Source: Litomosoides sigmodontis (Eukaryota; Nematoda; Chromadorea; Rhabditida; Onchocercidae). From it: a stretch of 64,000 nucleotides of DNA. Shown in pieces: positions 12,870 through 24,999 of this stretch (position 1 is the first letter of the stretch; each line of letters starts with the position of its first letter). A program made the position numbers and the translations under genes. The stretch is taken from assembly GCA_963070105.1 (NCBI GenBank), contig OY718808.1, positions 6,301,738-6,365,737 of the forward strand, in the 5' to 3' direction. The notes beneath the pieces were generated by a model that was given only the letters and a program-made list of their open reading frames with translations, ran no database searches and had not been told where the DNA came from.

Positions 12870-15816
12870 ATGGAAGCATCATTTGTAGAATCGCTGAATA
12901 TATTCGATTGTAAATGGATTTTCCTTATTGTCATAGTGATCGCGCTTAGGTAATTATTTCGAACGAATTTATGTAGTACTGTCTTTCAACCAGCCTGATA
13001 TTTCTGTCATGAAGAAATATCGGTTATTGTTCTTGGGATAGGTTATATATAACTGAAATGCACATTTTCTTAAAGTGTTTATATTTATTTATTATGATTT
13101 CGGATTATTCTAGGCCTAAATTCTCATGCATCCTACCTGAACTCCCAAATATCCTAGTTCGAGCTTTACTTTTATAATCATCTTGTAGGATTTGTGGTAT
13201 TGTGTTGCTTAATTCCTCTTATTCAAGGTTTTATTTCAAAGGCGTTCAGTTCAAGGAACGTAGGACGGTTAAAGGCATGGTAGCGGTTGTAACAGGATGT
13301 AATTGTGGTATAGGTAAACAGATTGTACGAGAGCTAAACATCCGTGGAGCGAAGGTCTACATGTTGTGTCGCAATGAGGATCGAGCTCAGAATGCTGTCA
13401 TTCAACTTGTTAAGGTTAAAGTATAAAACATAATTAAAATTTTTAATAAAGTAGGTCCAGAAGTCTACATTCCTTTTCTCATCGTTAAATTTTTAAGTCG
13501 ATGATATGTATATGAGAGAAGTGAGGAATTGACATTTGTGGTAAATTCGAGTCAAACAATTTCATAATATATTTATTTTTATCTTTGTTCTTAGCTTGGT
13601 TGTAATCCTCAGCGGTTGCTAGTCAAAGTGGTTGATCTCACTCGGTTCAAATCAATCGAGGCAGTAGCAGCAGAAATCATGGAAGGTTTATGTTACCTTT
13701 ACTTCAGCTTTGTAGTAAAGATTCTAAATTGTATGAATTAAAAACTCGTTAGACTGAGCCAACAATTCAGTGGTCTTATAATTTCTTTCAGTATTCATTT
13801 CCTTTTATAACTCTTATTATATGTTTTGTAAACTTTCCATGTCTCAATTTAGTGGTTCTTATACGAGAATTTTGCAACTTTAATAAAACTCCTAGTATTC
13901 TAGAAGAACGTCATTTGGATATTCTGATCAATAATGCAGGTGTTATGCTGTATCCAAAATTTAAGCTGACCGATGATGGTCATGAACTGGTCTGGCAAAC
14001 AAACTATCTCGGTTAGTGTTGAAATCAGAAAATAATACTAAACTGCCGAATTATGTCGTTTATAAAAATTTGTTTGCTTTGAATTTTTTATTGGCGTTGC
14101 GTATTTTTATAAATAGAATCGGATTTGTCATCAGATATTTTCCAGTTCAGTTAAAGATGCAATTAAACATCCAACAAATTTATTATTATGGTGCTTTTTA
14201 AGTTGTATTTGCTCTTTATTCGTCTTTCTGCACCAAATCACGTGATCCATTTCAATTCAAGAATTACACAACTGTGATATAAGGTGTATGGTATCTCTAA
14301 ACCTAACAATAGTTCCAGTGCTTTTGCTGGGCAAAAATGTCCTTCATTTGCTTCAACAGTTATTCTCATTTTACCTGAGCATAATTCTTTAATTGCATAA
14401 ATTATTGGGTGTCAAAGTTGAATGTTGTGTAATTTCGGCAACCTTATTGTATGGTCAAAGGCATTTTGGATAGAATTTTATTCCAAGTATTATTTGTTGA
14501 AGCCATTATTTCGGCAATTTGTAGATGCATTGATACTGATAAGCAGCTATTCAGAATTGCAAACAGTAACTTTTCAGGACATTTCTTACTCACTGAATTA
14601 CTTTTACCTCTTCTTCGAGCTGCCCCAACTGCGCGTATTGTTAATGTTTCTGCATTGGCCCATTTCTATGCCGATCCCATTGATTTGCAACTGATTGATC
14701 GCAGAGAAGGTTGGGATTCAAGGCAGTCATATTCGAAGTCGAAGCTTGCTATGGTATTTTATGATTTTTTACTATGAGTCAATGCATTCATAAGTTGTTC
14801 TATAGGGAAAATTGCAATTTTATTTTGAGGTAATGCATGCATTTGAATTGACTAGAAGATTGCGACAGTGTGAGGGATCACATGTTACGATAAATGCCTG
14901 TCATCCTGGATTGTGCAACACACGACTGATGCGCTATACACCACTATTGCAGAAGCCGCTGAGTTATATCACGGCGCCATTCAGGTTCACTTTATGCGTT
15001 TTAAATTGTCGGAAATTTTAAATACTTCATATGGGAAATTCAGCAGGTTAAGGCCGCACTGCACTCACAGTGAAGCTATTCCAACAATTTAATTTCTTTT
15101 CTATTATTCTATATATGACTCCTATGTTTATCCTTTCCACGGAGGTCATAAATGATCTTTTTAATAAAATCAATTCAGATGTTAACGAGAAATATACTCC
15201 ACTTATTTCGATAAATTGTAATATTATTGTACCTATTGCTATTTTTAATTCTTGTAGATGGTATTTGTTGAAAACACCAAAGGATGGAGCCCAAACTCCA
15301 CTTTTTTTGGCTTTATCGAAAACTGTAGCTGGTTCTTCTGGACTCTATTACAGGTAATCAAAACTGATTTCATGCAATTTTTTAAGTTTTGAAATTTTTA
15401 TGCTCTGTCTTCAGGTTTTTATTTTGTGTATATTTAGAACTAAAACGATCTTTTTAGTTCAATAACATTTTTTGATTATTTGATATTATTAGTTTTGTTA
15501 GTGATAGAAATTATCGTGTGGATAATAAGTACTGTTTGAGATATTAGACTTACATTAAAAATTCTTGATCTCCGATGTAGGTTTTAATAGAACCCGCTTT
15601 TCTAATGCCTTATTCATTCCTAATGCAACTAAAACAGAGACAAACTTTGTAGTTTTGCAAAATACGGAGCATGTAGTTGCAGTTAGACAAAAAAGTCATT
15701 CTAATTTCAGCGAATGTGTAACCAAACCATTCATTGAAATGGCAGATTGGGAGAAGAAATGTGCCCAGTTGTATGATTATTCAATACATGCTACAGGTCT
15801 TGACGTTAAGGATTGA
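12870..15816 (+). CDS. Membrane-anchored short-chain dehydrogenase/reductase, retinol dehydrogenase (RDH11-14) type
   Basis: NAD(P)-dependent oxidoreductase of the classical SDR family, most like the vertebrate RDH11-14 group. Exons: 12870-12949, 13189-13414, 13595-13685, 13853-14011, 14578-14753, 14830-14984, 15258-15353, 15711-15816; 362 residues. An N-terminal hydrophobic segment (KWIFLIVIVIAL, residues 19-30) is a signal anchor. Then come the cofactor glycine motif TGCNCGIG, the CRNEDRA segment, LDILINNAGVM, NYLGHFLLTELL, the catalytic serine in IVNVSA and the YSKSK active site (YxxxK). ACHPG follows the active site. The C-terminal exon (WEKKCAQLYDYS) matches the RDH tail. Exon 6 uses the acceptor TTTTGAG at 14823-14829 because it gives the family spacing after YSKSKLAM. 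Substrate (retinoid, steroid or other) cannot be told from sequence. Confidence 0.9.
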
Positions 15817-17603
15817 AAAAAAATTAGTGAGCGCCGAAGCTGATTGTTGTCCATGACTTGTCAGATGTCTGGTTGTTATAGGCTCTTATTTTATTAGTTT
15901 TGCAATAGTTCTCATATCAAGCTTCATTTTAGGGGAGTAAAAGACAAAAAGAATTCAAATACAATTCAGTCTTATTATCTGATAGTTGCAAACTCCATAT
16001 AGTAACCTTTTTCAATCCTTTGCAACTTTACTGTTAGCTTACCTTGAGAGTTATTGTTTCTTTAAACACAGATAAATATAGCTCTATACGCATACATATT
16101 AAGATCAAAATTTATAGCTGAAATTTTTTAGAATTTGATTTCTTTGAAGTCCAGTTCATTGCTGCTTCAGATTCTTTTTTTTTTTTAATTAGTATTTTGA
16201 TGTTTTATCTCTATCTGTTTTATTAATTCTGTGTTGCACTCCGTTAGGGTTTGATACCCACATATTTGTCTTCATTTTTACAATGTGCTTTTATTGATAT
16301 GTTTTTTACTACATTTACGATCAATTGTGTTACATAATGTTGAAACTTTATTATAATTGGTGCTGTTAAATTATGTACATGCAATATTTTGTCAATAACA
16401 AGAATGATTTTTGAAAATTATGCAGCAGTGAATAAAAAATTGTGAGCGTAGAGATTCCAGACTGTTCGGCAATGCAATCATTTTCAACATTTATTAATTA
16501 CATCGTCGATATTGCTGGGTGGTTCCGGGATTCAGTATAATGTGGTATTTAAAGCACGTTTTCCTGCCATAAATGTTCTATTTGCTGTAAGCCTTCCCAA
16601 CCATCGCGTTTGATAGTTAAAAATTGTTACATACGTATTTACAAGGTGAGTAATAATAACACTTCGATAGCAATAATTGCGACAGATTCAAAATACAATT
16701 CAAAGATTCATGCAACGTGAATAATATTCCATTACCATTGTTAAGCTGTTGAAATCATTGGATTTGGATTTTAAATCCTGATTGGATCATTTTATTTTTC
16801 ATGTCGGTATGAGCGCACTTGCACTAGAGCTGTGGTATGTTGTGAAGTATCGGGCTGGACTTCATTATATGGTGAAGTTTAATTTAAAAAAAACAAGACT
16901 TCTGTAGATTCCTTTTGAATCGGGATATTTCATGTTTTGACAGTTCTGTTGATAGCACATTAAATGCTTAAATTTATGCCATAGTTTTAGTTGTCTTCCG
17001 TAGCTCTGTACAAGAATATGGTATATAAAACGTCAAAACTGGTTTACAATTTTAAAGATAATGGAAGCATTGAATGATCATGCCGGTCTGGCGGTTAGTT
17101 GTATTCCGGTTCTGTCGAAATGTGCATTCCTGAATGGATAAGTCAGGAACGTCACTACTTATCTATTCTAGTGAACACTGAGAAGCATTATCCATTAGCA
17201 CCATAGCATAAAAGCGTTTGATTTCAAAAGTGATATGTACGGATTTAGTCATAGCGTTGTGTCTTCTGCATGATTATATGCTTAATGTTTCGAAATTCAA
17301 TGTGATACTTGGAGTTTCAGTTCTTGTCGTCCATTTATTCAAATTTGAGCGTCAAACTTCACGTTTGCATCACATTAGTGTTGAATTTCAAGTGAACCTG
17401 TAATTCTTTGAAATTAGAGTTCGATGCGAATTTTTGAAGAGATTATTGCTTTTGATTCTGAACCTGTCGAAATTTTTTCAATAAGATAGTACTCTTTCAT
17501 AATGCTGGTAAAGTAATTGTTCTAACTCTCAATGTTTCCGAGACGATTTAATCCACAAATTTCGGTTGTTTTACTAAAATACGGAACATTTATTTACTGT
17601 ACT
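15817..17603. other. Intergenic between convergent SDR and small secreted-protein genes
   Basis: 1.8 kb between convergent genes. Contains the SDR 3' UTR; an AATAAA-type signal occurs near 16431. No coding exon, RNA gene or repeat recognised. Confidence 0.5.
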
Positions 17604-18588
17604 TTAATCAATGCTATGGGGAAACACGTCGCCACGCACTTCACGCCAGTCGCTGAATCCAACTGCGCCCGGATAATAATATACTTCGATAATCTTAAAT
17701 AGTCTTGCATTTAACATCTGCATGTTTCACTACTTTCATTAATAATTAACGAGCTTAATTTCAATATATGTCATAAACGGGCACAGAATACCGTTATACT
17801 GCCTGTGTTTGTTTTTTTTATTTGCTCATTTGAATGAAAGATACAATTTTTAAAAGCATTCTTTTTTTCCATTTTGAGATTAATGTTTAATCAGTTGTAA
17901 TTTTCGTTAGTAGCAGCATATCAAAAGGGGTAGGATGTGGAAAAGAAGTATAGCGGAAGGACACGTGAAAAAGTAAAACACAAACCCAATGTTTGTGAGA
18001 ATCACGCGAAATAGCCTTACGTGGGGATTTCGAATAGCGGTCCCCCGGAAATTCAACAAACAACACCCAGAAGCCTTTGTGTTTTGCCTGTAAATTTATG
18101 TCTAGAACACTACTAGTTGAATTTATCCTGAATGACTCAATGCGTTGAATGACTAATTTAGCAGGTAGAAGTGATGAATGTCCGGGAATTAGTTTTCGTT
18201 CTTTGAAAGAATGCTAAAATAAATTGTTCAACTACGTGCTGATTCATTTAATCATTTTCCTGGTTGAGGTGGGTTGAGGTGCAGAGAAATACTTATGAAA
18301 TTCTAATTAGGAACTTCATTAAATGAGGAACTGTTGAAAGCTTACCTCATAGGTCTTCGTAAAGATATCGCCAGGTGCGACGATGAAATCAGCAGTGTTT
18401 CCAACTCCAACGAGACGGAAGAATTTGGCTTCCGTAACATTGCGATTATGGACGGATAGAGTTAAGTTAAAGTGCTTATGATAGTACCGTTTGTGCCTCC
18501 TCGAACTATGCAGCGAATTACAAAGCAGTAGCTGAAGAATGAGCAGGAGGTTTAAAGTCCGCAAGGGTACTGTCCACATGTGCCGCAT
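17604..18588 (-). CDS. Small secreted protein of unknown function
   Basis: Three-exon model on the - strand: 18588-18346 (81 codons), 18087-18021, 17683-17604 (TAA), 129 residues. The first exon begins MRHMWTVPLRTL and has a strong signal-peptide-like Leu run (LNLLLILQLLL). A basic stretch SSRRHKRYYHKHF follows and looks like a possible proprotein cleavage site. Two N-glycosylation sequons (NLT, NVT) follow, and then a block VGVGNTADFIVAPGDI. Exon 2 is bounded by TTTACAG and GTAAGG and stays open in phase. Exon 3 uses a weaker acceptor (ATCGAAG). No cysteines apart from the signal region, so it is unlike the common transthyretin-like nematode secreted family. I do not recognise the family. 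The alternative start MWTVPL at residue 4 is equally good. Confidence 0.5.
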
Positions 18589-18751
18589 TGGTCAGTATTG
18601 CTTCTGCAATACATTTACTTTAATAAAACAAAGCAAAAGACACAAAGAAAGTATCATTTACTAAATTTGGTACAATCACCAAAAAGCTTAACTCTACTTC
18701 CTTAAATTCATTCGATAACTTGCCATTTGAGTAAGAAACTCTCTTGCTTTC

Positions 18752-18793
18752 CCTTTCTCTCTCTCCCACTCTCTCTCTCTCTCTCTTTCTCTT
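18752..18793. repeat. CT microsatellite
   Basis: Interrupted (CT)n run, seen directly. Confidence 0.9.
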
Positions 18794-20662
18794 GAGAGTA
18801 TTAGGTATTTCGAGAAAATCGTGTCACTAATCATTAATAAAAGTTCAAAAATTAGTGAATATTACGAAATGGCAATGTGATGGATAGATGAATGAAACTT
18901 TTTTCCTCAAACAGACATGGAAGGCTACGAAGCAAAAGGGACGGATTGTAGGAATGTTAGGGTCTTTGCTTCAACCATTATCAGCCAAGTTAATCAACGA
19001 CGAATTCTTATCATCCCAATCTGTGACGTCGAGTGCTAGTGAAGTGAGGTTCAGTGCTGATTTGTGATAATTGATCCTTCCAGAAAATTCTCCTGACAGT
19101 TTGAACCGTGTGATGTGGTTTTTTTACCGTTTCATCTGAAGAAGTTGAATGGCGCACATGTAACTTCAACCTCTTAAGTCATTAAAAGCCTCCGAATTTT
19201 CAGCTCTTATTTTGTTGCTGTTTCAATATGTGAAGTTAATTCAAGCGCTATCGATGTAAGAAAACGGTCTGACAATCACTTTTGGGTAGGTAAACAGTAT
19301 CATCCAACTTGACTTTCGATTTCTAAAATTTTTCATTGCTTTTTCTTGTTGAATTTTGCATAAGTTTTGGACTGTGAGGCAATTACCAATTGGAACAAAA
19401 CGTCGGATTCCTTTAAAAATTTCAAAAATATTGCAAAACTTACTTGTACTTCATGAAGCTCGTTAACTACTCGAAAAACTTCACTGGAAAACCTTTTCAC
19501 TCCTTTACAACGGTGGGAAAAAAAAACGAAAATAATCTCGTTTTGAAAGCCTAACTTGCGAAATAATAAAACTGAAAGCAATAAAGGAACACCGAAAAAT
19601 GAGTCACAAATAATGAAAAAAAATGAAAGAAGGATGCATGCAGAAAGAAATGAAATAAATAAGCCGACGTGTTTTAAATTCTAAAATTGATTTTAGCACA
19701 CGATTTTATGGAAAAGTAAAATCATACCTTCCTTAATCGTTGTTTGATTTTCAGGATGGTCTCCTATCACTTCCTTCTATGAATTGTAAAATGCAGACGG
19801 ATGTTTCTTACTGATCCATGAATTCCGGTGAAATAAGAGGAGCAGTAAGTTAATAGGATTGTTTAGGTATCAGTGTGATAAGACGGGTTCCACTTCATAC
19901 CCATTCATTCACATCAATCATAATTATTCTAATCCATTATCGATCCGATTATTCTCTCAAAGTACCGGTTAGTTACCTCAGCGCAATTGTGCCGTGCTTT
20001 CTTTTGCGGACAGATAACTTGAAGTGATAACGAATCAATCGACTGATAATATGAGCAACAACTCGTAAGGAAAGTTTCGAAATTTTTAAAAAAATGCGAA
20101 ATGCTTGCGTAAATAACCGAAAAATTCAAGGAGTAAAATATACATTGTATTGAGCATAATTCACGTTTATGAATCACGTTTGTGAACCTCACACGTTCAT
20201 AAATCTCACTTTTGAGTATTCTATTTTCTGAACCTCAGTGATTTTCCTGAAACGCGTGAACAGCTTGAATCTTCGATATCATTGACAAGTGTCCTTGCTG
20301 CCTTAGTGCTAGCAAACTTTTCGTTCCTTTTTCCTCCTCAAAGCAAGAAATTCTGCCAACTTTTTGTTTATTTTTCAAATTTTAATCAGTTTTCTTAGCA
20401 ATGAAACTTTGTGAGCGTAATATTGTTGACAGCGTATTATCATCAATAGGCGATGGATGACGCATTCTTCCAATCTCTCAATTTCATCTTCCATTCTTAT
20501 TGTTCGACTTACTTTCATCTCATTTTTCATTTCCAGACATTTGCCACCGCATATTCAGCAGCAATCTTATGGCATTAATATCAACGACAACAACCTCATT
20601 AATAAGGAGAAGTTAAAGGAAGTCGTTTGAAGTGAAGTGAAGTCATCAAATGTTGTCCTCAA

Positions 20663-20700
20663 TGCACACACGCGCACGCACACGCAAACGCACACACACG
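20663..20700. repeat. CA/CG microsatellite
   Basis: Alternating purine-pyrimidine run of CA with CG interruptions, seen directly. Confidence 0.85.
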
Positions 20701-20852
20701 TTGTACGCAACGTTATACATCATTAACAGCTATTTTGAGGAAGTCAAGCGATGATTTTGTGACGGTCGTTTAATGGAGCACTTTTGAAATGAAAAGAGTG
20801 GAAGTACCCTCTTTTAGCATCATTTCAGTCAAAAAACATTTTACTACTAAAT

Positions 20853-20854
20853 GG

Positions 20855-20894
<40 letters not shown>
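20853..20894. repeat. GA microsatellite
   Basis: (GA)n run with one AAAG interruption. An open frame across it is an artefact of the repeat. Confidence 0.9.
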
Positions 20895-20896
<2 letters not shown>

Positions 20897-23710
20897 CAGG
20901 TGAGACGATCTAGCAAAGTTTATTTGCAAGCGACGAACATCGCTCTTCTCAGTTCATGTTTACGAACGAATAGAACTTCAAGTTCGCATAAATAAAGATT
21001 CGAGTAGAACAATTCCGTTTCGATCGTCGAGTATTCATCAATCAGAAAAAGTTGCAGCGGAGAAGTTGAATCGATCAGTTCAGGCTAATGCACAAGCAGA
21101 ATTCTGTCCATCTTTCCCTCACCTCTTGCTTGAATTAAGCTTAAAGAAGGTCTGTGCTACCGAAACAATCTAATTCGATGAACCGATCTCTATTACAATG
21201 AAAATTTGATGAAATTTGAATATTTGTGACAAGCCGCCTGCGGTGTTATCAGAAAAGCAACAAATTTCAAAATTGACATTTAAAAACACTCCAAAGTTTG
21301 TAGTAAATTTGAGTAATTTCACCTAATTGTTCTAAGCTGCAAAAGCTGTTGGATAAAAATGAAAGTTTGTTAAAAGTTTTCCAAATAAAGCAAGTTTCAC
21401 TTTTAAAAGTAAAATACAATGGAGGAGACGCACAGCAATGCGTTAATGAAATGGAAACAGAAAAGAGTCAAATATGCATTAATAATTCGCGTGACTTCCC
21501 AATGAGTAATGCGTACGTGTTACATAACAATAGTGAAATGAATGTAAAATGACGCAATCATTTCCATAAAAAGACGCGCATCACAACATTTATTACATTT
21601 AATTTTCCTTGATCGCTGCTTGCCAGTAGATGAATGAGTTGATAATTTTGAGTAGGGAACCTCAGACTTTAGTTGAATGAGTCATTTCATTAAAATAACA
21701 ATTATTGTATGATTCCCTGCTAAATTATAAAATCTATTAATTGCAAGTAGAAAAACTCTCTTTAGAGGTGAGAAATTTAATGAATTTCATTCATTCCTTC
21801 ACAGCAAATAAAACAAAACAGTACGTCAAGCAAAGTAAAAACCAAACACTTCCGCCATCACATTATTGATGGAATTTCACATTTCATCGTTGCGTGTGCA
21901 CATTAATCCACCCTCCTATTATTATTTTTTTTATTTAGTACTATAATTATCATTGCTATTATTATTGTTATTGCTACTATTGTTAATTGACCAACTGATA
22001 AGAGGCTAAGTAGTCCGACGCTATCAATCAATTCATCAATTACTTTTCTTTGTCTCTCGAACTAATTACTTTTGAAATGCAGGTAAGCAGAGCGTTCCTG
22101 TTATATTATTAAATCGCTAAAAGGTCTGTGATTCTGTGCAACATCAATAAGCTTCATCCTCAGAGATCATCAATTATGTAAATTAATTTGAAACAGCTTT
22201 TAGCTGGAGGAAATGCGATTGTCGCTGATGTATCAATTAGATTTGCATTGATTACGAATGAAATGAATTAACAGCGCAATTGGTAGAAGTGCAGAACAGG
22301 CTGAAGCAAACAGCGACAGCAATTCACGGCGTGTTTTCCTCGGGAGCCGCCGAGTCAATGGTTATTATTTAGGTTCGATTGAGCAAACAGTTGAATTTCC
22401 TGTTTACACTGAAATTTTTGTAAAAATTTTAAGTTTGCTGCAAAAGGAACGCTACCAACAGAACACATTGGTTAGCAACAATAACAACATTTGAGGAGCG
22501 ATCGACGGCGAAAAACTGGACGAGAATTCCGTGATGATTCTGGCCGACCGCATCGACGACACAATTGAACTTTCCACAGAAGCAATTTCTGTTCAATTAG
22601 CAAAGAATAAAAGAAAGGAATTTTTTTCCGATGGATAACAGCACCACAGGGAGCTATCAAACGAGTTATCCTTTACTAAATTGTTGCGAACGTTTACTTT
22701 AATAATCAGTAATTCAAGTTGGAGGCTCAACTAGAATAGATGAACTAGATGAAAGTACTGGCAGGAATTTGGAGAAATAACAAACAGACAACAATTAGTT
22801 GTAAATTTCAAGTGATGGCACTAGCCGATCCGCTTGACATTTACGGAGGAGAAGAAAATGTGAAGATAAGCAGTTGAGAGATTGCTGCCGGCGCTTCTGC
22901 CATTGAAACATAGTAAAAACCAATTCCGCATGCTGGCCGATGAATAATTACTCCGTGCACTTTTCCATCAAGCATTATGGGTTTCAAATTTCACTCATTG
23001 CGAAATTGCGTGAGAATGATGAAGTGATTGATGCACAAGTCATTAAAATCACGCGCCATATGATCTGTTTCTGTGTTACATTATAACTTAACTACTTTAA
23101 CGATCGCTTACTAATTCACGTGATAGCGAATCACGCAACATTATCCTCACTGATTGCATTCATTCGCATTCTATCACATTTTCTCGGTACATTGGAAGTA
23201 TGCAAAGACTGAGGTTTAACGAACGAATAGAAAACAAAAATTTAAATGCATTTCGGTAAGTTCAACATAGCTTATCATATCGTGTCAATGAAGTATTTAT
23301 ATATATTTAATAGGAAAACAAAAGTACAACTCACTACGTCATTTAATCTACCTTGACAGTAATTGCACTTTGAGCTTTCAATAATAGCAAATGATTTGTG
23401 TTCTAAAAATAAAACTATTAAGTTAGCCATGCAGTATGGGTTGGCGTTAAAAAATTATTGCAAGTCACGCACACAGCTATCTTCCCTTGCTGATTACACG
23501 CACAAATTATCCTTTGCAATTAAATGAACTTTGCTTCTAGCTGATCGCGCAGTCGAAAAGTTAAAAGTTGGGATTAGAGGATATGATGCATTAAAAGAGA
23601 TAAAAGTCGCAATTGTTATTGCTAAGAGAAACATTGAGAAATGACGCAATATGACTGGTGGAAACGTTTCTTGTCTTCCCATCCTCTTATTTATATCCTT
23701 AAAAATATAA

Positions 23711-23757
23711 GGAGAGAGAGAGGGAGGGAGGGAGAGGGAGAGAGAGGGAGAGAGAGA
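23711..23757. repeat. GA/GGGA microsatellite
   Basis: Pure purine run of GAGA and GGGA units, seen directly. Confidence 0.9.
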
Positions 23758-24950
23758 CAAGTTAGCTGTAAGTAAACATATTCTTTGCAGTAAGGAAGTA
23801 AAGAAATTTGTCATTCATCTCAGTTATAGGCCTGTGAGCGATGCATAATCTTCAAAGCTATGGCGAATAAATTATCAGTGAAATGCTGATAAATAACAAA
23901 TAGTGGGAGCGATTCGGTAGCGTTTTTCGAAGAGCCGTGGTTGGAGGCAATGAACAAGTATTACTTCCTTTTCTTCCAGTGCACTCGCGAAATGTACCTG
24001 GAGGGTTCGAACTCGAATTACACACTCACTTCGAGCTTCTCCTCAAAAACTTCCGAAATTATACATTTAAGCTAGGATGAGGGGAGATAAGATGGCTTAT
24101 TATTTCATAATGTCACTTAGAAGTGCAGCAGCAGCAGCACTTCGATCGCTGTCGCTGTTTCATGGACGTTCCTTGCATTCACAAAACAGTGAGAGTTCAA
24201 ATGGAGTGGGTGGGCATCGATGGGATTTATAGAAATCGGTTTTGGGCGAGTAAATGACAAGTTCCTCTTGAATTTCTCGTTTCTGTTGACATTTTGAATG
24301 GAAGAGGAAAGGTGCGGCGAAGTTGAGGTTATAAACAATTGCAATTCTAATACCAAACGTAAGTGCAATATTCATTTTTAACCAAAAATTTCTCGCGTCT
24401 TCTGCCTTTGGAAAGAGAAAAGAGCTCAGTAAATTAGGCAATTGGAAAATTTGGATGGAAAAGGAAAATTGAAATGCCATTTCACACTGCTGATGTATGA
24501 GGTATGTTTACCAATTAGACTTATCCGACTGGTGTTTTTCCATTCGTGGCGCTATTGCCTAATCAGTGAATTGCATAGTGAGGAAAACTGGTCACCATCA
24601 AAACGCCACATAATTAGACATGTCATCAAAACCTGAAATCGATGTAATCGCCTTCTGCTTTATAAGTTTTAACTTGGAGGTTCCCTTCATACATGAAAGG
24701 AGAAATATGAGCATTGGTTACCATTATGTCTCGCAGAAGAAATAATTTTCGTTTCTTTTTGTAAATAAACACTTCATAAATAAACCGATAAGAATAAAAC
24801 GCGGAAGAGGGAAATCGAGTAGCAACTTGATGGGATAATTGAATTTTTAATAACTATTACTTATTACTACTTATTGTTCTTGATTTTGAAACGAGAAATG
24901 ATCGTCGTATATATTATATCATCCCTTTAAAATTCTATTTGAAGAATATG

Positions 24951-24999
24951 AAGAAAGAGGGAGAGAGAGATAGGGAGAGAGTGAGAGAAAGAGAAAGAC
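24951..24999. repeat. Interrupted GA-rich tract
   Basis: Imperfect GAGA tract with AAAG and GTGA interruptions. Confidence 0.8.

Noticed and set aside
6159..15700. The peptide ETNFVVL appears in open frames near 6215 and 15640
   Set aside because: Both places are noncoding by the gene models; the DNA similarity is short and AT-rich, so chance or an old repeat remnant cannot be separated.
20789..20995. Open frame with a repeated Arg-Glu run
   Set aside because: It is produced by translating the GA microsatellite.
23494..23814. Open frame with a Ser/Leu/Pro run on the - strand
   Set aside because: It is produced by translating the GA/GGGA microsatellite.
23995..24020. GGTTCGAACTC resembling a tRNA B box
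   Set aside because: No matching A box or acceptor stem could be drawn around it.
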